9,680 nt of DNA from DATKCN01 sp035513175 (lineage in GTDB: Bacteria > Chloroflexota > Chloroflexia > Thermomicrobiales > CFX8): NCBI GenBank assembly GCA_035513175.1, contig DATKCN010000156.1, forward strand, positions 1 through 9,680, read 5' to 3'. The position numbers were made by a program, and so were the translations under genes. Below, one piece after another: positions 5,739-9,680 of the stretch (position 1 is its first letter; every line of letters begins with the position of its first letter). The notes beneath the pieces were generated by a model. That model saw only the letters and a list, made by a program, of their open reading frames with translations, was not told where the DNA came from and ran no database searches.

Positions 5739-6692
5739 GTGACCCGTTCCCGTTTCACCTCGCGCGCCCGCGCGTCCAGATTGCTGCTCGCGCTCGTCGT
5801 GCTGCTGGCGGCCGTCATCACGCGGGCGCCGTCAGGGGCGATCGCGAACGATCTGATCGAGCCCCAGATCTGGGCCGAGAACGCGGTCATCCTGTCCGAC
5901 TTCAATGAGGTGCTCTACGACCACAACGCGCACCGGCGCGCCGCCCCGGCGTCGACCACGAAGATGATGACCGCCATCCTGGTGGCTCGTCACGGCAATC
6001 TCGACATGGAGGTGCTGATCGACGAGTCGGACATCGTCGGCGAGGCGTCGATGGGGCTGTGGGTCGGCGAGGTCGTCACCCTGCGCGGCCTGCTGTACGG
6101 CCTGTTGCTGCCGTCCGGCAATGACGCGGCGCACGCCGTCGCCCGCACCATCGGCTGGCGGGCGGACACCGAGACCCCGGAGGAGGCCGTCCAGAACTTT
6201 GTCGACATGATGAACGAGACGGTGCGCGAGTTCCAGCTGCGCAATACGCACTTCCAGAACCCGCACGGACTGGACGAGTGGGGCCACTACTCCACCCCGT
6301 TCGACCTGGCGATCATTCTGCGGGCCGCGCTGAACTACCCGATCATCAAGCAGATCATGACAACCCGCGCCGCCCACATCGACGGGCACGACCTGTGGAA
6401 CGGCAACCGCCTGATCACCATGCGCGACGACATGCTGGGCGGCAAGACCGGCTACACCGAGGACGCGGGGTTCTGCCTGGCTGCCGCCGCCTTCCGCGAC
6501 GGCCGCTTCGTCATCGCCGTCGTCACCCGCGACAACGGCGACTCCTGGTTCTGGGATGTCAGCAACCTGCTCGACTATGGGCTGGAGCTCAACGCGCGGC
6601 GCGGCATCCCGCCGTTCGCCAACCCGGCCCGCGCGGGCACGCAGTTCACGCAGTCACCGGACGTGTACCGCATCCGGCAGGGGTCGCCGTAG
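5739..6692 (+). CDS. secreted D-alanyl-D-alanine carboxypeptidase (PBP5/peptidase S11 family)
   Basis: 317 residues from the GTG at 5739, which has GGAG (5729-5732) 6 bases upstream. The enzyme removes the terminal D-Ala from peptidoglycan pentapeptides outside the cytoplasmic membrane and so limits cross-linking. All three penicilloyl-serine active-site motifs are present: S72-T-T-K75 (nucleophile and general base), S126-G-N128 and K236-T-G238 (LGGKTGYT). A signal peptide is clear: basic residues to R14, a hydrophobic run LLLALVVLLAAVI (15-27), and an A-I-A end near 34-36. The S11 domain spans about 40-270. The protein stops soon after and lacks the PBP5 C-terminal beta domain and amphipathic anchor, so it resembles short DacF/DacB-type secreted forms. 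The gene stands alone between two copies of the palindromic repeat and may use a promoter near 5636-5664. The stop is followed at once by a G-rich motif leading into repeat copy 2. Confidence 0.93.
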   Translation: MTRSRFTSRARASRLLLALVVLLAAVITRAPSGAIANDLIEPQIWAENAVILSDFNEVLYDHNAHRRAAPASTTKMMTAILVARHGNLDMEVLIDESDIVGEASMGLWVGEVVTLRGLLYGLLLPSGNDAAHAVARTIGWRADTETPEEAVQNFVDMMNETVREFQLRNTHFQNPHGLDEWGHYSTPFDLAIILRAALNYPIIKQIMTTRAAHIDGHDLWNGNRLITMRDDMLGGKTGYTEDAGFCLAAAAFRDGRFVIAVVTRDNGDSWFWDVSNLLDYGLELNARRGIPPFANPARAGTQFTQSPDVYRIRQGSP

Positions 6693-6880
6693 CGAGGGCC
6701 GGGGGCCGAGGGGTGGGGAACGCGTAGGGGAGGCCCCGCGTGGCCTCCCGCGTTGGCCGCCACCCCTCCCGGCGCGAGATGTCCAACGCCGATCACCGCG
6801 TTGGCGACCGATGTGTCCAACCTGGGAGGCCACGCGGGGCCTCCCCTACGCGTTACGCGTTACGTCCCCCTCGGCCCTCG
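6693..6880. repeat. extended palindromic region including outer G-rich arms of repeat copy 2
   Basis: Directly after the carboxypeptidase stop comes CGAGGGCCG...GCCGAGGGG (6693-6713). On the opposite strand at 6880-6866 is CGAGGGCCGAGGGGG, which encodes the last residues of the convergent amidohydrolase (RGPRG). A tandem GCGTTAC at 6849-6862 lies between the core element and the right outer arm. The same G-rich motif follows the FAH stop at 5157-5171. The whole stretch behaves as one nested palindrome between convergent genes and could act as a two-way terminator. Confidence 0.55.
6721..6852. repeat. palindromic intergenic element, copy 2
   Basis: The two 36-base arms 6721-6756 and 6817-6852 are inverted copies with two mismatches. 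The left arm matches copy 1 at 33 of 36 positions. The 60-base centre carries a 7-bp inverted repeat, CCAACGC (6783-6789) with GCGTTGG (6798-6804), and two GATGT...CCAAC repeats (from 6778 and 6810). Copy 1 is longer (214 against 132 bases), mainly because of its duplicated internal unit. Confidence 0.78.
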
Positions 6881-8491
6881 ATACGCCACAACGCCGTCGA
6901 CGATCGTGATGTCGGCGTGGATCGTGTCCAGCGCGAGCGGGTCCACCTCGAACAGGTTGGCGTTGAAGACGGTCACGTCGCCGAGCAGGCCGGGGCGCAG
7001 CGTGCCCTTGCGGCCCTCCTGGTGGGTGGCCCAGGCGCCGTGGCGGGTGTAGGCCAGCAGCGTCTCGTCCAGGCTGACGCGCTCGTCGGGCTGCATGACC
7101 AGGCTCGGGTCGTGCTCGGCGCGGCTGTTGACGATGGCCCACAGGTTCTTCGCGGGGTCGGCCGATTGCACCGGCGCGTCGCTGGAGACGGCCACCGGCA
7201 CGTTGCGCTCCAGCAGCGCGTTCCAGGGCTGGTACCAGCGCAGGCGCTCGGGGCCGAAGCGCTCGATCAGCACCTGGTAATCGTTGGAGGCGAAGCGCGC
7301 GCCGGGGACCGGGATGACGCCTTCCCGCGCGAAACGCTCGATCAGGTCGGGCCGCAGCAGCGAGGCGTGCTCGACGCGGTGGCGGATGCCGGGGCGCGGC
7401 AGTTTGGCCTGCGCGTCCCGGTACGCGTCGAGCGTCAGCTCGACGGCGGCGTCGCCGATGGCGTGCACCGCGCACTGCAGCCCGGCCAGGTGGGCGCGCA
7501 TGACCCGCTCGCGGAACTCCTCGGGCGGGAACATCCACAGGCCGGTGTTGCCGGGGTCGTCGGCGAAGGGCTCAGAGACCTTCGCGGTGCGCTGCCCCTC
7601 CGTGCCGTCCAGAAAGAACTTGATGGCCGCGACGCGCAGCCAGTCGTCGCCGAGGCCGGTCTGCAGGCCGAGCGCCTCGGCGGGCTCCAGCATGGCGCGG
7701 TGTCCGAGCATCAGGTTGAAGCGCGTCCTCGGCCGCGAGCAATCGGCCCGCAGCCGCTGGTAGGCCTGCACGACGTCGCCGGAATTTACGCTGGCGTCGG
7801 TGGCCGAGGTGATGCCGTAGGCCAGGAACTGGTCGACCGCCCGTCGGAGCCGCGCGTCGATCTCGGCCGGGCCCGGCTCGGGCGCCAGCGCCTCGACCGG
7901 CGCCATGGCTGTTTCGGCCAGCAGTCCGGTCAGCGCGCCGGCAGCGTCGCGCTCCAGATAGCCGCCGAACGGGTCGGGCGTGTCGCGGGTGTAGCCGGCC
8001 GCGCGCAGGACGGCGCTGTTGACCAGCAGCTCGTGACCGGAGCGGTGAGTCAGCGCGACGAGGTGCTCGGGCGCCGCGGCGTCCAGCTCCGTCAGCGTGG
8101 GCAGGCGCTGCTCGGCGAGCGACTGCCGGTAGTAGCCCCAGCCGCTGACCTGCTGGCCGGCGGGGGTTGTGGCGGCCCGCTCACGAACGCGCGCCAGCAG
8201 CTCCGCGACCGAGCGCGCGGTGGTGAGGTCGAGCCCGAGCAGCTGCTCGCCGTACAGCAGCGGGTGGCAGTGCGCGTCGATCAGGCCCGGCGTCGCCAGC
8301 CGTCCAGCGAGGTCGATGACCTCGGCGTCCTGCCCGGCAGCGGCGCGAGCCTGGTCCGCGTCATCGCCGACGTAGGCGACGCGGCCCCGCCAGATGCCGA
8401 CCGCGCTCGCGGCGGGCCGCGCCGGGTCGGCGGTGAACACGCGCCCGTTCACCAGCGCGACGCTGCCTGACTCGTACTCACCGGCAAGCAT
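6860..8491 (-). CDS. YtcJ-like metal-dependent amidohydrolase (Amidohydro_3 family)
   Basis: 543 residues from the ATG at 8491, which has a perfect GGAGGT site 6 bases upstream. An upstream in-frame ATG at 8524 would add 11 Gly-rich residues read through the ribosome site, so I reject it. Predicted cytosolic hydrolase of the amidohydrolase superfamily, close to YtcJ/AepA and N-substituted formamide deformylase types, which cleave C-N bonds of unknown or varied substrates. Seen in order: a small N-terminal beta domain with VNGRVFTADP; metal-binding H74-x-H76 in PGLIDAHCHP; KFFLDGT (291-297); HAIGD (H343); RVEHA (H375); and SSDAP (D438), followed by the return of the beta domain (LGDVTVFNANLFEVDP). 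Length matches the family (about 530-560). The final residues RGPRGT come from a G-rich motif shared with other gene ends here, so the C-terminus seems shaped by the adjacent repeat. It lies 118 bases downstream of the unknown 169-residue gene on the same strand. Confidence 0.9.
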   Translation of the reverse strand: MLAGEYESGSVALVNGRVFTADPARPAASAVGIWRGRVAYVGDDADQARAAAGQDAEVIDLAGRLATPGLIDAHCHPLLYGEQLLGLDLTTARSVAELLARVRERAATTPAGQQVSGWGYYRQSLAEQRLPTLTELDAAAPEHLVALTHRSGHELLVNSAVLRAAGYTRDTPDPFGGYLERDAAGALTGLLAETAMAPVEALAPEPGPAEIDARLRRAVDQFLAYGITSATDASVNSGDVVQAYQRLRADCSRPRTRFNLMLGHRAMLEPAEALGLQTGLGDDWLRVAAIKFFLDGTEGQRTAKVSEPFADDPGNTGLWMFPPEEFRERVMRAHLAGLQCAVHAIGDAAVELTLDAYRDAQAKLPRPGIRHRVEHASLLRPDLIERFAREGVIPVPGARFASNDYQVLIERFGPERLRWYQPWNALLERNVPVAVSSDAPVQSADPAKNLWAIVNSRAEHDPSLVMQPDERVSLDETLLAYTRHGAWATHQEGRKGTLRPGLLGDVTVFNANLFEVDPLALDTIHADITIVDGVVAYRGPRGT

Positions 8492-8497
8492 GCCACC

Positions 8498-8503
8498 ACC
8501 TCC
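8498..8503 (-). promoter_or_regulatory. Shine-Dalgarno site of the amidohydrolase
   Basis: GGAGGT on the minus strand, 6 bases before the ATG at 8491. It decides against the longer start at 8524. Confidence 0.6.
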
Positions 8504-8609
8504 ACCATGCGCGCGCAAGGTCACAGGGCCTGGATGACAGCGGAGCGGGCGGCTGCCGCTTCAGCGGGGTCCCGCCGCATGACACGGGACGGGCGCCATG
8601 CGGGGCGGG

Positions 8610-9119
8610 TCAATCGCGGCCTGGTTGCCGGCCGACGCGCAACTCCTCGATCCAGCGCCTGATCTGGCTCTCCTCAATGAATACGTCGATGACCTGATCG
8701 TCCTCGGTCTCGGTTGTCTGGGGGCGCACCAGGGCTTTGACGCGCGCGCCGCCCGGCACCTGGTTGATGACGATGTCGTGCCATTTCTCCTCGTCGATCA
8801 CCCGGCCGACGACCCGCAGCATGTCCTGATTGGATATCGGCGCATGCCGCGCCGCGGGCTGGCCGGTCTCGGCGCGCCCCCTGCGGGTATAGGCGTCCTC
8901 GAGGATGCTTTCGATTTCATCGTTCTTGAAGAGGTACGAGCGGGAGTACAGCCGCGTCCCCCGGTGGGCTGCTCTGACGGCAATGCCCTTCGCCAGCAAT
9001 CCCTCTGGCAGCTCGACGATGGTGACGTTGTGGTAGAGGTTCACGTCCAGATAGTGGCCGATAGCCCGCAGCGTGTCCTCGTACTCGATACGGTAGCGGC
9101 CCGACTCGTCCAGGATCAT
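8610..9119 (-). CDS. protein of unknown function with two tandem copies of one domain
   Basis: 169 residues from the ATG at 9119. A GGGGG run ends 7 bases upstream; the frame is open to 9227, but the extension is Pro/Ala/Arg-rich and has no better start. I do not recognise the family. The two halves are related. Residues 13-80 (YEDTLRAIGHYLDVNLYHNVTI ... SYLFKNDEIESILEDA) align with 97-161 (NQDMLRVVGRVIDEEKWHDIVI ... DVFIEESQIRRWIEEL) at a constant offset of 84. Matching positions include D15/D99, L17/L101, R18/R102, G21/G105, D25/D109, H30/H114, P38/P122, G40/G124 and K44/K128. Each unit looks like helix, strand with a conserved His, a P-x-G turn, a basic strand, then an acidic helix. The linker 81-96 is polar. 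There is no signal peptide or membrane segment, so it is probably cytosolic. It may be co-transcribed with the downstream amidohydrolase. Function is unknown. Confidence 0.72.
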   Translation of the reverse strand: MILDESGRYRIEYEDTLRAIGHYLDVNLYHNVTIVELPEGLLAKGIAVRAAHRGTRLYSRSYLFKNDEIESILEDAYTRRGRAETGQPAARHAPISNQDMLRVVGRVIDEEKWHDIVINQVPGGARVKALVRPQTTETEDDQVIDVFIEESQIRRWIEELRVGRQPGRD

Positions 9120-9204
9120 GACGGCGCCCCCTGCCTGAGCGCTCGGTGGCGGCGCGGAAACACGGCATTGGCCCCAGTGTAGCCGATGCCGGAGAACGCC
9201 GCCC

Positions 9205-9235
9205 GGCGCGGGACAGGCATTGCCCATTCCGCGCC
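9205..9235 (-). terminator. possible hairpin downstream of the permease remnant
   Basis: GGCGCGG (9205-9211) and CCGCGCC (9229-9235) form a 7-bp stem around a 17-base loop, about 17 bases after the permease stop on the minus strand. No T-tract follows, so this is weak evidence for termination. Confidence 0.3.
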
Positions 9236-9251
9236 CGCCGGCGCGAGCCCG

Positions 9252-9575
9252 CTACGCGTCAACCCCCAGGTAGCCGCGCAGGAAGTACAGGATGAACGCG
9301 GCCGCGATCACGTACATGACCGGGTGGATGTCGCGGAACTTGCCGCGGAAGATTTTCACCACCGTTCAGACGACGAAGCCGGCGCCGATGCCGTTGGTGA
9401 TGTTGAACGTCAGCGGCATCATGACCATGGCCGCCAGCACCGGCAAGCCGATCTCGATGTCGGAGAAGTCAACGCCCCGCGAGCGGATGATGCGGCCATC
9501 GGCCATGACCTCCTCGCGCGCGGAGATGATGCCGCACATCATCCAGCCGACGATGATGAGGGCCGGGGCGGCGGC
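9252..9575 (-). pseudogene. 3' remnant of an NCS2/AzgA-type purine permease with in-frame TGA
   Basis: Read on the minus strand, 9575-9252 encodes APALIIVGWMM, then IEIGLPVLAAMVMMPLTFNI and TNGIGAGFVV, a TGA (9366-9368), and in the same frame TVVKIFRGKFRDIHPVMYVI ... ILYFLRGYLGVDA before a TAG at 9252-9254. These blocks are the conserved C-terminal transmembrane part of AzgA-like hypoxanthine/guanine/adenine permeases (the ATAPALIIVG, PAFLT..MPLT.SI..GIGFGF and HP.MY segments). The family expects an aromatic residue, usually Tyr, where the TGA sits. Upstream of about 9575 the hydrophobic region that should precede APALIIVG is absent in all minus frames. The segment between the first two blocks (SAREEVMADGRIIRSRGV) is also longer than usual. 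It is therefore either a truncated pseudogene or a sequence/assembly error near a contig end. Confidence 0.75.
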
Positions 9576-9680
9576 CCGCCCCGTTGACGTGACGATCTGC
9601 GCCTGTCGCTGCTCATCGGCGCCACCCCGGCATTCGATCCCCCTTCCACGCGTGCCCCACCACGCCCGTGCCAGGCAACC
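9576..9680. other. window edge with no assignable gene
   Basis: The permease similarity stops at about 9575-9587. On the minus strand the frame continues as polar, non-membrane sequence; on the plus strand a short frame (DLRLSLLIGATPAFDPP) starts after a stop at 9585 with no start codon or ribosome site. I see nothing that can be named. Confidence 0.4.

Noticed and set aside
6740..8470. 576-residue open frame on the plus strand opposite the amidohydrolase
   Set aside because: It is antisense to a gene with complete catalytic motifs, starts inside a repeat, and its Val/Arg/Gln-rich composition is what a reversed GC-rich gene gives.
8575..8603. Hairpin CCGCATG/CATGCGG between the unknown gene and the amidohydrolase
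   Set aside because: 7-bp stem with a 15-base loop, no T-tract, and several competing GC pairings; too weak to call a terminator.
9366..9368. TGA as a selenocysteine codon
   Set aside because: NCS2 permeases are not selenoproteins, the position is normally aromatic, and I see no SECIS-like hairpin just downstream.

Overview
The window is GC-rich (by eye well above 60 % G+C) with strong Shine-Dalgarno sites and a strong G/C bias at third codon positions. It carries a chain of Tad-type minor pilins, followed by unlinked housekeeping genes separated by palindromic G-rich intergenic repeats. This suits a high-GC bacterium. Chloroflexota (Thermomicrobia/Sphaerobacter-like) is my best guess and Actinomycetota a second option; no marker gene settles it.

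Layout. Positions 1-3592 (+): a pilus-assembly cluster of minor pilin genes. It holds the 3' end of a TadE-like gene, a second TadE-like gene starting at a TTG that overlaps the first gene's stop codon, and two paralogous TadG-like genes (757-2070 and 2342-3592). The TadG pair share a Tad N-terminal membrane segment and a long, repetitive, glycine/asparagine-rich extracellular part with conserved cysteines. No motor or secretin gene is visible, so the rest of the Tad machine must lie elsewhere. The cluster ends at a 14-bp terminator-like hairpin (3614-3644). The gap between the two TadG genes holds a GC hairpin and, on the minus strand, a decayed tRNA-like sequence.

Positions 3648-5156: a cation-dependent O-methyltransferase (-) divergent from a fumarylacetoacetate hydrolase (FAH)-family enzyme (+). 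Positions 5157-5738 are a non-coding block made of nested inverted and direct repeats. Positions 5739-6692 (+): a secreted D-Ala-D-Ala carboxypeptidase of the PBP5/S11 family. A second copy of the same repeat family sits at 6693-6880, between this gene and a convergent amidohydrolase, and runs into the last codons of the amidohydrolase.

Positions 6860-9575 (-): a YtcJ-like amidohydrolase, a 169-residue protein of unknown function built from two copies of one domain, and the 3' end of an NCS2/AzgA-type purine permease interrupted by an in-frame TGA and without recognisable upstream sequence. The permease looks like a pseudogene, or a sequence or assembly fault near the window edge.

The most unusual material is the intergenic repeat system: two palindromic elements with nearly identical arms, one of them flanked by two hairpins that share a loop sequence but have unrelated stems. 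I found no defence system, CRISPR array, integrase or intact RNA gene.
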